A DNA stretch of 64,000 nucleotides, taken from assembly GCF_002165625.1 (NCBI RefSeq), contig NZ_NGNS01000001.1:186001-250000 (forward strand), read 5' to 3'. The notes under the pieces were generated by a model. It searched no databases, was not told the DNA's origin, and was given only the letters and a program-made list of their open reading frames with translations. Position numbers and translations under genes: made by a program. The stretch comes from Neiella marina (lineage in GTDB: Bacteria; Pseudomonadota; Gammaproteobacteria; Enterobacterales; Neiellaceae). Positions 26,946 to 36,665 of the stretch are shown here, in pieces (position 1 is the stretch's first letter; each line of letters opens with the position of its first letter).

Positions 26946-27809
26946 ATGACAGATAGAAAAGTAGTCGAAGTGATTAAAGCTCGGGCCACCAGTGATGGTA
27001 ACGGCGTCAACCTGTTACGAGTGTTTGGCGGGATCAGAACCGACCGCTTTGACCCCTTCTTGATGCTTGATGATTTCGGATCGGATAACCCAGATGATTA
27101 CATTGCCGGATTTCCGCCCCATCCGCATCGCGGGTTTCGCACCGTCACCTACATGCTGCAGGGGCACTTTGAACACCGAGATCATTTGGGCAATATCGGC
27201 GGTATACGTGACGGCGGAGCCCAATGGATGACCGCAGGTCGAGGCGTAATTCATTCTGAAATGCCGAAACAAACCGACGGCAAGCTACGTGGCTTCCAGC
27301 TGTGGTTAAATCTGCCCAGCAAAGACAAAATGATGGCGCCTGACTATCACAATGTAGAGGCAGAGGATATCGCCATCACCCGCATTGACGGCATCGAGGT
27401 GCGGACCATTGCCGGTCAGGGCCAAATCAATGGTCAGCACGTCAGCAGTAACAAAGAAATTGCCGATACTAAGCCACAAATTTGGTACCTCAGTAACCCA
27501 ACAGATGACAGTAAGGTACTAACCGTTGCTCAAGATTGTGGTCGCAACGCCATGATTTACATCGCCGAAGGGAACATCGCAGTGGCGGCTTCTAATTGGC
27601 GAGGTTCAGCAGGGTCCCTGTTACGCTTTGGCCAACAAGGCGATCTGCGCTTTGAAATGGCAGCGGGCAGCGAACTGCTGTTGCTTAGCGGAGCCCCAAT
27701 CAATGAGCCAATCGTGCAATATGGCCCGTTTGTGATGACTAGCCAAGCAGAAATCGATCAGGCCATTGCTGACTATCAGGCCGGTACGCTGACCGCGCCA
27801 GCGGCTTAA
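26946..27809 (+). CDS. Pirin family protein
   Basis: 287 aa bicupin. The N-terminal cupin shows the iron-binding motif in FPPHPHRGF and HRDHLGN, then SEMPKQTDG with the EM-P segment typical of pirins. Bacterial pirins bind a metal and some have quercetin dioxygenase activity; others act as redox-sensing regulators. Position 14 bp after azoR in one operon points to a shared role in quinone or flavonoid redox metabolism, which is inference. Length and order of motifs are complete. Confidence 0.92.
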   Translation: MTDRKVVEVIKARATSDGNGVNLLRVFGGIRTDRFDPFLMLDDFGSDNPDDYIAGFPPHPHRGFRTVTYMLQGHFEHRDHLGNIGGIRDGGAQWMTAGRGVIHSEMPKQTDGKLRGFQLWLNLPSKDKMMAPDYHNVEAEDIAITRIDGIEVRTIAGQGQINGQHVSSNKEIADTKPQIWYLSNPTDDSKVLTVAQDCGRNAMIYIAEGNIAVAASNWRGSAGSLLRFGQQGDLRFEMAAGSELLLLSGAPINEPIVQYGPFVMTSQAEIDQAIADYQAGTLTAPAA

Positions 27810-27924
27810 TATGGGTCAATCATAATCGCAGCTCAACTCACAGTTTTATCGGGATCGACTGGACACAACTGGTCGGTCCACTATTCTCGTTCGATATCAA
27901 TGGGTATCGCAGGACAACTTCACC

Positions 27925-28389
27925 ATGGAACTAATCAACCCCGCCGACCATCTCGACAAAGTGGCTGAGTTGTTTGATCAGGGCATGGCCTTTGACAAAG
28001 TCATTGGCCTCAAAGTCGAGCAGTATGACCCGACCGGAGCAAAGCTAACATTTGTCGCCAAACCCGAACTTATTGGCAACCCGATACACAAAATTCTCCA
28101 TGGTGGCGTTATTGCAACTGCACTCGACGTCGCTGGCGCAGCAGTCACATTTGCCGCCGCGCTGGCTCGGATGCCAGCAATGCCAGAGCAGCAGCTGAAC
28201 GAAAAACTAGCGCGAATGAGTACCATTGATTTGCGTGTCGATTACCTACGTCCGGGCTGGGGCAAGCAATTCACCGTGACCTCTCACATTATTCGAACCG
28301 GCACCAAAGTCGCAGTAGCACGAATGGAGCTGCACAATGAGCAAGATACTCATATCGCTTTTGGTACAGGTACCTACATGGTGGGCTGA
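27925..28389 (+). CDS. Hotdog-fold acyl-CoA thioesterase family protein
   Basis: 154 aa. The HKILHGGVIATALDVAGA segment is the hotdog central helix with the HGG catalytic region of PaaI/YigI-type thioesterases, followed by STIDLRVDYLRPG, the second strand signature. These enzymes hydrolyse acyl-CoA thioesters; chain-length preference cannot be told. It lies 115 bp after pirin, so a separate promoter is possible. Cytoplasmic, no signal peptide. Confidence 0.9.
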   Translation: MELINPADHLDKVAELFDQGMAFDKVIGLKVEQYDPTGAKLTFVAKPELIGNPIHKILHGGVIATALDVAGAAVTFAAALARMPAMPEQQLNEKLARMSTIDLRVDYLRPGWGKQFTVTSHIIRTGTKVAVARMELHNEQDTHIAFGTGTYMVG

Positions 28390-28480
28390 CTATTCGTAGC
28401 GCTTGGCGCCTTGATTTCAATTGCGATCAGCTTTAGCGCCGAGTTAAACTCGCGCGGCAATCATTAGCGGAAGCAGCATC

Positions 28481-29377
28481 GTGCAATCAGTCGCGCGCCA
28501 AGGGGCAATATTTGCCGTTTTGGCTTACACCATGTGGGGCATCGCGCCCATTTACTTTAAGTCTTTACAAAGCATTCCCGCCCTCGAGATGGTCAGCCAC
28601 CGGGTAGTTTGGTCATTTTTGTTGTTGCTGGCAGTGCTGTCTTGGTATGTCGGTTGGCAAGCCATCAAGCAGCTACTCAAGGAGCCGAAGAAACTTGCTC
28701 TGCTCGGCTTGAGTTCGGCACTCATTGCCGTCAACTGGGGAGTTTTCATTTGGGCGGTCAATAATGACCGAATGCTTGATGCATCACTCGGTTATTACAT
28801 CAACCCTCTGGTTAATGTCGCTTTGGGCATGGTATTTCTGCAAGAACGTTTGGCTCGTTTACTGTGGGTTGCGATGGCGCTAGCCGCCATCGGCGTGATG
28901 ATTCAAGTAGTCACCTTTGGCTCTGTTCCTTGGGTTGCACTGGTGCTGGCAGTCAGCTTTGGCTTTTATGGTTTGCTGCGTAAACGCGTTCATATCGACG
29001 GCGTCTCTGGGTTGTGGGTCGAAACGGCGTTAATAGCTCCTATCGCCTTGTGGTATCTGGTGAGTGCCAGCAGTACTGGCCTACCGATGGCCGACCACCC
29101 ACTCATGACTAATATGCTGCTAATTGCGGCCGGTGTCGTCACGACCGCCCCTTTACTTTGCTTCATTGCCGCTGCCAAACGATTACCGCTGTCGCATTTG
29201 GGATTTTTTCAATATATTGGCCCCAGCTTGATGTTTATACTAGCCACCACCATGTATGGCGAAGCCATTACCATCGACAAACTAATCACCTTCGCCTTTA
29301 TTTGGGGCGCACTAGTTGTCTTTAGTTGGCATGGGATACGCACAAGCCGGACAACTCGCGTCAATCGGCAACGCTAG
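28481..29377 (+). CDS. rarD: EamA-family transporter RarD
   Basis: 298 aa with about ten transmembrane helices. The start GTG at 28481 is preceded by GGAAG. RarD features are the opening Y-MWG-AP-Y-K (YTMWGIAPIYFK), the YYINPLVNVALG signature in the first EamA half, and LSHLGFFQYIGPSLMF in the second. RarD-type permeases belong to the drug/metabolite transporter superfamily; the E. coli protein is linked to chloramphenicol tolerance, but its substrate is not proven. The 3' end is followed closely by a DUF805 gene. Confidence 0.93.
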   Translation: MQSVARQGAIFAVLAYTMWGIAPIYFKSLQSIPALEMVSHRVVWSFLLLLAVLSWYVGWQAIKQLLKEPKKLALLGLSSALIAVNWGVFIWAVNNDRMLDASLGYYINPLVNVALGMVFLQERLARLLWVAMALAAIGVMIQVVTFGSVPWVALVLAVSFGFYGLLRKRVHIDGVSGLWVETALIAPIALWYLVSASSTGLPMADHPLMTNMLLIAAGVVTTAPLLCFIAAAKRLPLSHLGFFQYIGPSLMFILATTMYGEAITIDKLITFAFIWGALVVFSWHGIRTSRTTRVNRQR

Positions 29378-29402
29378 ACACAAACTGGGTAACAAGAAAT
29401 CG

Positions 29403-29843
29403 ATGAACTACTTTAACTGGCTGGTGTTTTCATTCCGCGGCCGAATCAATCGCAAAACATTTTGGCTTTGCCAACTGGCCATGCTGGCAGTGAGCACCCT
29501 GCTTCTAGTGACCTTCGGCAGCGAGGTGCTCGAACGCTTCACTCGCAATCCAGAAGATCAAGCAGCATTGGACGCCGTCATGAGCTTCGGTTGGAAGATA
29601 AACCTAGTGTTGCTGTGGCCCAAGCTGGCAATTGATATTAAACGTTTCCAAGATCGCGACCGTCCTTGGTATTGGGTAATGATTCAATTCATTCCGCTGA
29701 TTGGCCCCATTTGGTATCTGATTGAAGCCGGATTTATGCCCGGCACAGCGGGTCCAAATCGTTATGGACCCGGCAACGGCAACAACAATAATCAAAACCC
29801 GCCATCGAACTCGAATGACAATAGCGGTCACTTCGAAGCCTAA
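29403..29843 (+). CDS. DUF805 membrane protein
   Basis: 146 aa from the ATG at 29403; an in-frame start at 29316 inside rarD is unlikely. DUF805 proteins begin with a FSFRGRINRKTFW-type block, seen here, and continue with three or four membrane helices and the DIKRFQDRDRPWYW motif. The last 30 residues are a flexible Gly/Asn/Pro-rich tail (GNNNNQNPPSNSNDN), an unusual but not unique extension. Function unknown. It follows rarD by 25 bp, probably in the same transcript, and ends before a 9-bp hairpin. Confidence 0.88.
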   Translation: MNYFNWLVFSFRGRINRKTFWLCQLAMLAVSTLLLVTFGSEVLERFTRNPEDQAALDAVMSFGWKINLVLLWPKLAIDIKRFQDRDRPWYWVMIQFIPLIGPIWYLIEAGFMPGTAGPNRYGPGNGNNNNQNPPSNSNDNSGHFEA

Positions 29844-29849
29844 ATAACG

Positions 29850-29871
29850 GACCGGATGTCCTCATCCGGTC
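29850..29871 (+). terminator. Hairpin after the DUF805 gene
   Basis: GACCGGATG and CATCCGGTC, 9-bp perfect stem with TCCT loop, 7 bp after the stop. No T-tract follows, so it may stabilise the 3' end rather than terminate. Confidence 0.45.
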
Positions 29872-30065
29872 GGACCTCTCATTGCCGCATGGTGTGCGTC
29901 AAATCAAATTAATCGCTGATCGCACAGTCATTTCGTTTACCTTTCATATAGTCCTCAAAAACCACTGCTAGACTGGGAACAGTTGTGTTGCGCTTATGTT
30001 AAAGCGCTGCATTGTTATGTAGTTAGGTCGCTTTATTCAGCTACCTAAGCATCCCTGAGGTTATT

Positions 30066-31739
30066 ATGTCGGTTCGCATCAAAGTCATTCTGCTGGCCAC
30101 CATTCCTGCGCTATTGGTGTTTGTTATAGCGACTTTGCTGACAATTTATGAATTGAAAGCAGTGGCGGAAAAAGAGCTAGAAACCACCCGTGTTACTCTG
30201 GAGCAAGCCGAAAAACTGAAACTCAAATCCTTAGTTGAGGCCAGTGTTAGCAGCCTCGATGATATTCTGCAAAACAATGGGTTGAGCAAAGAGCAGAAAC
30301 AACAACAAGCCTATCAGCGCTTTTCATCCGTTAAATTTGGTGCTGACGGTTACATCTTTGGCTACACCCCCTCTGGTACTCGGGTTTTGCTTGGTGCGAG
30401 CAGCAAAGGTCTTAACGATAACTTTCTCCAACTGAAAGATGCCAACGGTGTCACTTTCATTCAGCAGATCGTTCGCGAAGCACAAAGTGGCGGTGGTTAC
30501 ACCTATTACAGCTTCCCCAAACCGGGGCAATCACAAGCAGAACCAAAGCTAAGCTATTCGCTGTTAATTCCTCAGTTGGACTGGGTAGTTGGCGTTGGCA
30601 TTTACATCGATCACATTGAACGCGAAATTGCCAAGGCCCGAGCACAGGCTGATGCCTCGGTTGTTCAAGCCGTCTGGTGGTTTATTGGCATTGCGGTGGT
30701 GTCACTGGCGTTGATTTCGCTGCTTGCTTCCTTGTTTGCCAACAAAATGATGGGGCGTATCGTCAACGTGCAACACAGCTTGCATGAAATATCTCAAGGC
30801 GATGGCGATCTGACCCAACGCTTGGTGATTCAAAACGATGATGAGATTGGCAAGTTGGCGCAATCGTTTAATGAGTTTGTCGATAAGATTCACCAAACCA
30901 TTGCGGCCATTTTCGGCGTCGTCAATGAGCTTGCTGATACAGCACAAAAAATGGCGGCTTCGGCTTCAGGCACTCACGATTCAGTGCAGGCCCAGCGCAC
31001 CGAAACCGACATGGTGGCAACCTCAATGAATGAAATGAGCGCATCGGCGGTTGAGGTTGCCCGAAGTGCAGAAGAGGCAGCCCAGGCCGCGAACAAGGCC
31101 AGCAATGATGGCGCTCAAGCCCACGGTGTGGTGAGTCAAACCTCGAACACCATCGACCGTTTGGCGCAAGAAATCGATCAAAGCGCCAATGCTTTGGAAT
31201 CACTCGGGAATGACGTCAATTCGATTGTCTCAATACTTGATGTGATTCGAGGAATTGCCGAGCAAACCAATTTGCTGGCTCTCAATGCTGCCATTGAGGC
31301 GGCTCGCGCTGGCGAACAAGGGCGCGGATTTGCGGTGGTTGCCGATGAAGTGCGATCGTTGGCTAGCCGCACGCAAGAAAGTACCGAAGAAATTCAGTCG
31401 ATGATTGAGCGGCTACAGCAGGGCTCAAACGATGCCATTGAAGCCATGACTCAAAGTCGCGACAGTGGTCAACAAGCGGTAGAGAACGCAACCAAAGCCC
31501 AAACTTCACTTGACGAAGTGGCCCATGCCATCAGTCTGATTAGCGCGATGAACGAACAAATCGCTAGCGCTTCTGAACAACAAACCAGTGTCAGTGAATC
31601 GATCAATCTCAGTATCACACGAATTTCCGATTCGGCTGGCGAAACAGAAAACCACGCTGCAGCGACAACAGAAATGAGCGACAACTTAGCTCGTTTGAGT
31701 GAGCGTCTTGGCCAGCTGCTGGCGCAATTCAAAGTTTAG
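30066..31739 (+). CDS. Methyl-accepting chemotaxis protein with single Cache domain, copy 1
   Basis: 557 aa: TM1 (about 8-28), a periplasmic single-Cache domain (about 40-190, with [16 protein letters not shown] and [13 protein letters not shown]), TM2 (about 199-221), HAMP (about 222-275, [15 protein letters not shown]) and the signalling hairpin with tip [20 protein letters not shown]. sCache domains of this kind usually bind small organic acids or amines; the ligand is unknown. It is followed 262 bp later by a paralogue of the same length, and the two share a 71-bp identical block. The C-terminus ends QFKV, without a CheR pentapeptide. Confidence 0.95.
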   Translation: MSVRIKVILLATIPALLVFVIATLLTIYELKAVAEKELETTRVTLEQAEKLKLKSLVEASVSSLDDILQNNGLSKEQKQQQAYQRFSSVKFGADGYIFGYTPSGTRVLLGASSKGLNDNFLQLKDANGVTFIQQIVREAQSGGGYTYYSFPKPGQSQAEPKLSYSLLIPQLDWVVGVGIYIDHIEREIAKARAQADASVVQAVWWFIGIAVVSLALISLLASLFANKMMGRIVNVQHSLHEISQGDGDLTQRLVIQNDDEIGKLAQSFNEFVDKIHQTIAAIFGVVNELADTAQKMAASASGTHDSVQAQRTETDMVATSMNEMSASAVEVARSAEEAAQAANKASNDGAQAHGVVSQTSNTIDRLAQEIDQSANALESLGNDVNSIVSILDVIRGIAEQTNLLALNAAIEAARAGEQGRGFAVVADEVRSLASRTQESTEEIQSMIERLQQGSNDAIEAMTQSRDSGQQAVENATKAQTSLDEVAHAISLISAMNEQIASASEQQTSVSESINLSITRISDSAGETENHAAATTEMSDNLARLSERLGQLLAQFKV

Positions 31740-32001
31740 CCGCCAACTGACTGGCGCCACAGTAGTGAATCACACGGACACATCAAACCAGCGCGCCTTC
31801 GCGCTATTAGTTTTTGACCAACACCTCAATTGAGAATCATTTAGGCCCTGTTCATTGGGCCTAGTTGGTGGAACCAACTATGTTAATAACACAACCAACT
31901 GCAAAAAATTCTTAACACAAGTAGCTAGGAATCGCAGATCTTGTCGCGAATGGAGGGAGCCACTAACTCGCACGTTAAGCATCAATCAGAGGTCAGCTGC
32001 G
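31740..32001 (+). other. Spacer between the tandem MCP genes, with tandem hairpins
   Basis: 262 bp. It holds a small CGCCA/TGGCG hairpin just after the first gene (31741-31756), then two adjacent hairpins: TAGGCCC/GGGCCTA (31842-31863) and TAGTTGG/CCAACTA (31862-31880), which share two bases and so compete at their border. No promoter of good quality is seen. Confidence 0.6.
31842..31880 (+). promoter_or_regulatory. Two abutting hairpins in the leader of the second MCP gene
   Basis: Stem 1: 31842-31848 with 31857-31863 (7 bp, 8-nt loop). Stem 2: 31862-31868 with 31874-31880 (7 bp, 5-nt loop). No T-tract follows, so they are unlikely to be a simple terminator. Confidence 0.45.
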
Positions 32002-33675
32002 ATGACTGTGCGACTGAAGCTTGTTTTACTCGGCACCTTGCCGGCCCTACTCATTTTTCTGATTACCTCGGCACTGACCTATAACGACATGCGCGCCGTT
32101 GAGGAAGGCAACCTAGCGACATTTAGAAACACCCTAGAGCAAGCTGAAAAAAATCGCCTTGAGAACATGGTCGACGCCAGTGTCGATGTCATCCAGCACA
32201 TCCTCAAAGACCCAGACCTAACTAACGTCGAGAAGGAGCAGCAAGTGTTTGAGCTGCTCTCGCCGATTTCCTACGGTGGCGATGGCTATATTTTTGCCTA
32301 CACCTCCTCTGGCGTTCGCAAGATCAATGGCCAGAATACCAAGGGCCTTGGCAATAACTTCATTGACCTGAAAGACGCAGATGGTGTGCCGCTCATCGCC
32401 GAACTGATCGCACAAGCTCAGTCAGGTGGAGGATTCCTTTACTACAGCTTCCCAAAACCCGGAGCAAGCAAACCATTGCCTAAGCTAAGCTACGCCAAAC
32501 TGGTCCCTGAACTTGATTGGATGATTGGAACTGGGGTTTATATCGATAGCATCGATCGTGCTATCGAGTCTGCCAGAGCAGAAGCCGATCAAACCGTAAT
32601 GTCGGCACTACTTTGGTATCTCGTCATCGCCATTGGCGTGTTGTTGGTAGTGTTGTTTATCGGCTCTTACATGGCCAACTATGTCACTCGCCGGATCATC
32701 AACGTCCATCATAGTCTTGATGAAATTGCTCAAGGTGATGGCGATTTGACTCAGCGGCTAACCATAGTAAACGACGATGAGATTGGCGATTTAGGCAAGG
32801 CATTTAACCTCTTTGTCGACAAAGTACATCGCACCATAGAGGCAATCGTGGACGTTGTCGGCCAACTCTCAACCACCAGCGCAGAAATGGATCGCTCAGC
32901 AGCAGGGACACATGACTCAGTGCAAGCACAGCGCAGTGAAACCGACATGGTTGCGACATCAATGAACGAGATGAGTGCCTCTTCAGTTGAAGTAGCGCGG
33001 GCAGCCGAGGAAGCAGCTCATGCTGCCAATCAAGCCAATCAAGATGGCAACCAAGCGCGCGATATCGTCGAGCAGACGTCCCTCGCAATTGGCCAGTTGG
33101 CCAATGAAATAGATCAAAGTGCCAATGCATTGGAGTCGTTGGGCAATGATGTCAATTCGATTGTATCAATCCTTGATGTGATTCGAGGAATTGCCGAGCA
33201 AACCAATTTGCTGGCTCTCAATGCTGCCATTGAGGCGGCTCGAGCAGGAGAGCAGGGCCGCGGCTTCGCTGTGGTTGCCGATGAAGTCCGTTCATTGGCC
33301 AGTCGCACCCAGGAGAGTACGGAAGAAATTCAGTCGATGATCGAACGATTACAATCCGGCTCCAATGATGCTATTGCAGCGATGACTCGCAGCCGTGATG
33401 GCGGTCAACTGGCGGTCGAGCAAGCCATCAAAGCGCAACAGTCACTTGACCAAGTCGCTGAATCCATCAACTTAATCAGCTCCATGAACGAACAAATCGC
33501 CAGTGCATCTGAACAACAAACCAGCGTCAGTGAATCCATTAACTCAAGCATTACCCGTATCTCAGATGCCGCCGGTGAGACCGAAGGTTATGCATCGACC
33601 ACCACAGCAATGAGTCGCAATTTAGCTGAGCTAAGCAATCGCTTGGCCCAGCTGATGGCGCAGTTCAAGGTGTAA
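32002..33675 (+). CDS. Methyl-accepting chemotaxis protein with single Cache domain, copy 2
   Basis: 557 aa from the ATG at 32002 (AGAGG upstream); the open frame extends to 31855 but those residues lack similarity. Same architecture and length as the preceding gene: TM1, sCache ([29 protein letters not shown]), TM2, HAMP and the identical tip segment. The periplasmic domains have diverged much more than the cytoplasmic ones, so the copies probably detect different ligands while feeding the same CheA array. Convergent with uvrD, stops only 2 bp apart and no terminator. Confidence 0.95.
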   Translation: MTVRLKLVLLGTLPALLIFLITSALTYNDMRAVEEGNLATFRNTLEQAEKNRLENMVDASVDVIQHILKDPDLTNVEKEQQVFELLSPISYGGDGYIFAYTSSGVRKINGQNTKGLGNNFIDLKDADGVPLIAELIAQAQSGGGFLYYSFPKPGASKPLPKLSYAKLVPELDWMIGTGVYIDSIDRAIESARAEADQTVMSALLWYLVIAIGVLLVVLFIGSYMANYVTRRIINVHHSLDEIAQGDGDLTQRLTIVNDDEIGDLGKAFNLFVDKVHRTIEAIVDVVGQLSTTSAEMDRSAAGTHDSVQAQRSETDMVATSMNEMSASSVEVARAAEEAAHAANQANQDGNQARDIVEQTSLAIGQLANEIDQSANALESLGNDVNSIVSILDVIRGIAEQTNLLALNAAIEAARAGEQGRGFAVVADEVRSLASRTQESTEEIQSMIERLQSGSNDAIAAMTRSRDGGQLAVEQAIKAQQSLDQVAESINLISSMNEQIASASEQQTSVSESINSSITRISDAAGETEGYASTTTAMSRNLAELSNRLAQLMAQFKV

Positions 33676-33677
33676 CA

Positions 33678-35843
33678 CTAGATCGCTGACAGACGCGCAT
33701 AAGCGATCACTAGCCACTTGCTGCCAACGTCATCAAAGTGGACCTGGATCCGAGTTTGCGGACCAGAGCCTTCGTAGTTAGTAACGGTGCCATCACCAAA
33801 CTTCGGATGATTGACCCGCTGCCCCAAATAGAATCCGGCATCGTCAAAACGTTCCGCTTCTTGGTGAAAGCGATTGGCCATGGTTGGCTGACTCACTTGC
33901 GTCGTCAACTTGACCTGATTCACCAGCTGGGCCGGTATTTCACGTAAGAAGCGCGAGGGCCGATTAAAGCTTTCTTTACCATACAAACGACGACTTTCGG
34001 CATGGCAAATCACCAATTTTTGCATCGCTCGGGTCATACCCACATAGCAAAGTCGACGTTCCTCTTCGAGGCGCTCTGGATCTTCTCCAGATTGCATGCT
34101 CGGGAACATGCCTTCTTCCACACCAACCATGAAGACCAGTGGAAACTCCAAACCTTTGGCCGAGTGCAGCGTCATCAACTGCACCGCATCATCAAACTCA
34201 TCGGCCTGGCCCTCCCCTGACTCCAACGCCGCATGACTTAAAAAGGCATCAAGCTCGGTCATTTCTTGCTCGTCTTCACTCGGCACAAATGCCTTTGCGG
34301 CACTCACCAGTTCTTCAAGGTTTTCTACTCGGGCCTGTCCTTTCTCGCCTTTTTCCGCCTGATACATTGCCAGTAGGCCGGAATGACGCATGGTGACATC
34401 TGTTTTTTCATGCAACGGCTTATCGGCCACCTGCTGATCAAGAAACTCAATGAGATCAACAAAGCGCGCCGCCGATGTTGCCGCCCGGCCTTTGAGGGTT
34501 TTCGCTTCTAACATCATCAACACCGAGTGCCACATGGAACAACCATGCTCACGGGCATTGAGGCGAATTTTCTCCAGCGAGGTGTCGCCAATACCCCGTG
34601 TCGGAGTATTCACCACCCGCTCAAAAGCAGCATCATCACGGCGATTACTCAGCAACCGCAAATAGCCCATGGCATCTTTGATTTCTTGTCGCTCGAAAAA
34701 TCGCACACCACCATAAATCCGATACTTAACGCCCGCTTGGCCAATGGCCGATTCCAACACCCGCGACTGAGCATTGGAGCGATATAAGATTGCGCAATCT
34801 GTTAGCGCATTGCCTAACTGCTGCCACTGCTGGATTTGGCCAACGACATAACGCGCTTCATCGAGTTCGTTGTAAGCTTCATAGATGGCAATTGGCTCAC
34901 CATCTTCACCATCGGTCCATAACTCTTTACCTAATCGATCCGAGTTATTGGCAATCACCGCATTGGCGGCCTTGAGAATAGTGCTGGTCGAGCGATAGTT
35001 TTGCTCTAGCCGGACCATCCGTGCGCCGGGGAATTCATCAAGAAACTTCTGAATGTTTTCGACCCGCGCTCCGCGCCAACCATAAATCGACTGATCGTCA
35101 TCACCAACAATCATGACGTGGTTACTGTCACCTGCTAATAGCCGAATCCAAGCATATTGGATACGGTTGGTGTCCTGAAATTCATCGACCAAAATGTGGC
35201 GAAAGCGATCGCGATAGTGCCGCAGCAAGGCTGGATTTTTCAGAAACAACTCGTGAGCACGCAGCAACAACTCAGCAAAATCAACCAACCCAGCTCGGTC
35301 ACAAGCCTGTTGATAGGCTTCATAAACCTGCAACCAGGTTTTGGTAGTCGGGTCGCCATGACTGTCGATGTGTTGAGGCCTCAGCCCTTCATCTTTGTTG
35401 CCATTGATAAACCAGCTGGCTTGCTTTGCAGGCCATTTTTTTTCATCAAGGCCAAGGGCTTTGATTAAGCGACGCAATAACCTCAGTTGATCATCACTAT
35501 CGAGGATTTGAAAAGTTTGCGGTAACCCGGCTTCTTGAAAATGAGTACGCAACAGACGGTGAGCTAATGAGTGAAAGGTACCAATCCACATGCCATTGAG
35601 TTGGCCACGCAGCAAACTCTCGGTCCTGCCGCGCATCTCAGCAGCCGCTTTATTGGTAAAGGTCACCGCCATAATGGAGAACGGTGATGCCTGCTCAACG
35701 CGCATCAACCAAGCGATTCGGTGGACCAGTACTCGAGTTTTACCGGAGCCAGCACCCGCCAACACCAGTTGAGTGCACGCTGGGGCGCCAACCGCCTCGC
35801 GTTGAGCATCGTTCAAACCATCGAGTAATTCACTGACATCCAC
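33678..35843 (-). CDS. uvrD: DNA helicase II UvrD
   Basis: 721 aa, essentially the E. coli length. Superfamily 1A helicase: Q motif and Walker A (AGAGSGKTRVLVHR), motif II DEFQDTN, motif III GDDDQSIYGWRGA, motif IV EQNYRS, motif V LMTLHSAKGLEF, motif VI VGMTRAM. The C-terminal Tudor-like segment (NHPKFGDGTVTNYEGSG) binds RNA polymerase in relatives. It unwinds DNA 3'-5' in mismatch and nucleotide excision repair. It is the last gene of the minus-strand lptM-lysA-dapF-DUF484-xerC-yigB block, 78 bp after yigB, so it may have its own promoter as well. Confidence 0.97.
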   Translation of the reverse strand: MDVSELLDGLNDAQREAVGAPACTQLVLAGAGSGKTRVLVHRIAWLMRVEQASPFSIMAVTFTNKAAAEMRGRTESLLRGQLNGMWIGTFHSLAHRLLRTHFQEAGLPQTFQILDSDDQLRLLRRLIKALGLDEKKWPAKQASWFINGNKDEGLRPQHIDSHGDPTTKTWLQVYEAYQQACDRAGLVDFAELLLRAHELFLKNPALLRHYRDRFRHILVDEFQDTNRIQYAWIRLLAGDSNHVMIVGDDDQSIYGWRGARVENIQKFLDEFPGARMVRLEQNYRSTSTILKAANAVIANNSDRLGKELWTDGEDGEPIAIYEAYNELDEARYVVGQIQQWQQLGNALTDCAILYRSNAQSRVLESAIGQAGVKYRIYGGVRFFERQEIKDAMGYLRLLSNRRDDAAFERVVNTPTRGIGDTSLEKIRLNAREHGCSMWHSVLMMLEAKTLKGRAATSAARFVDLIEFLDQQVADKPLHEKTDVTMRHSGLLAMYQAEKGEKGQARVENLEELVSAAKAFVPSEDEQEMTELDAFLSHAALESGEGQADEFDDAVQLMTLHSAKGLEFPLVFMVGVEEGMFPSMQSGEDPERLEEERRLCYVGMTRAMQKLVICHAESRRLYGKESFNRPSRFLREIPAQLVNQVKLTTQVSQPTMANRFHQEAERFDDAGFYLGQRVNHPKFGDGTVTNYEGSGPQTRIQVHFDDVGSKWLVIAYARLSAI

Positions 35844-35921
35844 GCCTTGAGTACCTTTACTGTATCGAAAGCGGCAGTATAGCGGGTTTTAGTGGATGAA
35901 TATACAGTACATGCGAATGGC

Positions 35922-36650
35922 CTAAGCCATCAGCACATCAACTAATTCGGCAAGTCGCGAATACTCTAAATGGGGTAATGCCAAGGCCCGCTGGCTCGGC
36001 GTCAACTGAGTCTGAGCGGGATTAAACCAGCCCGCATGCCAACCGGCACCAATAGCGCCGGCAACATCGGAGATCAAATGGTCGCCTAGGTGCAGCCCTT
36101 GATGAGGCTTGATTGCCAATTTGTGCTCTGCCAGCCGGAACAAGTCGACATGAGGTTTGGCCCGATATTGTCCTGCCAACGGGTAAAAAATGTGGTCAAA
36201 CACCTTATCAAGACCGATTAAATGAGGTTGAGCATTGCCATTGGTAATGGCAACCAAGCGGTAACGGGTTTTCAATCGCTGCATCAATGCCACGATATCT
36301 TTTGCCACTTGGAATTGGTTGCGATGATGCAAAAACAGCTCAAAGCCTTGCTCTGCCAATCGCTTGCTGTCGGCGGCGGCAAAGCCCCGAGCGGCGAAAG
36401 CTTGTTGTAAAGCGGCGCGGCGCAAGGCCGTCATGTCGTCACCTAAATGGGCATGCTGCAACGCCACTTGGCGCCGGTACTTGGCCCAGTCGACGACCGA
36501 CATAGCAGCAAAGTCTTGATGCAACTCAGTTAACCACGCCTGAAGCTCAGCCTCGGCTTTAACCATGTTCGGCGCGTTGTCATAAAGGGTATCGTCTAAG
36601 TCAAAACTAATTGCCAACGGCCGTTGCCAGCGTTTGTAAACCCGCATCAT
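35922..36650 (-). CDS. yigB: HAD-superfamily phosphatase YigB
   Basis: 242 aa. HAD motif I SFDLDDTLYDN supplies the nucleophile and general acid Asp, motif II is ITNGN, and motif IV is LGDHLISDVAGA. In E. coli YigB dephosphorylates 5-amino-6-(5-phospho-D-ribitylamino)uracil in riboflavin synthesis, with some FMN phosphatase activity. Position between xerC and uvrD is the conserved one, 15 bp after xerC, so it is part of the operon. Confidence 0.93.
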   Translation of the reverse strand: MMRVYKRWQRPLAISFDLDDTLYDNAPNMVKAEAELQAWLTELHQDFAAMSVVDWAKYRRQVALQHAHLGDDMTALRRAALQQAFAARGFAAADSKRLAEQGFELFLHHRNQFQVAKDIVALMQRLKTRYRLVAITNGNAQPHLIGLDKVFDHIFYPLAGQYRAKPHVDLFRLAEHKLAIKPHQGLHLGDHLISDVAGAIGAGWHAGWFNPAQTQLTPSQRALALPHLEYSRLAELVDVLMA

Positions 36651-36665
36651 TATTCTCCTTACCAG

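Noticed and set aside
29850-29871. DUF805 3' hairpin as a strong terminator
   Set aside because: The stem is perfect but no T-tract follows; kept only as a weak call.
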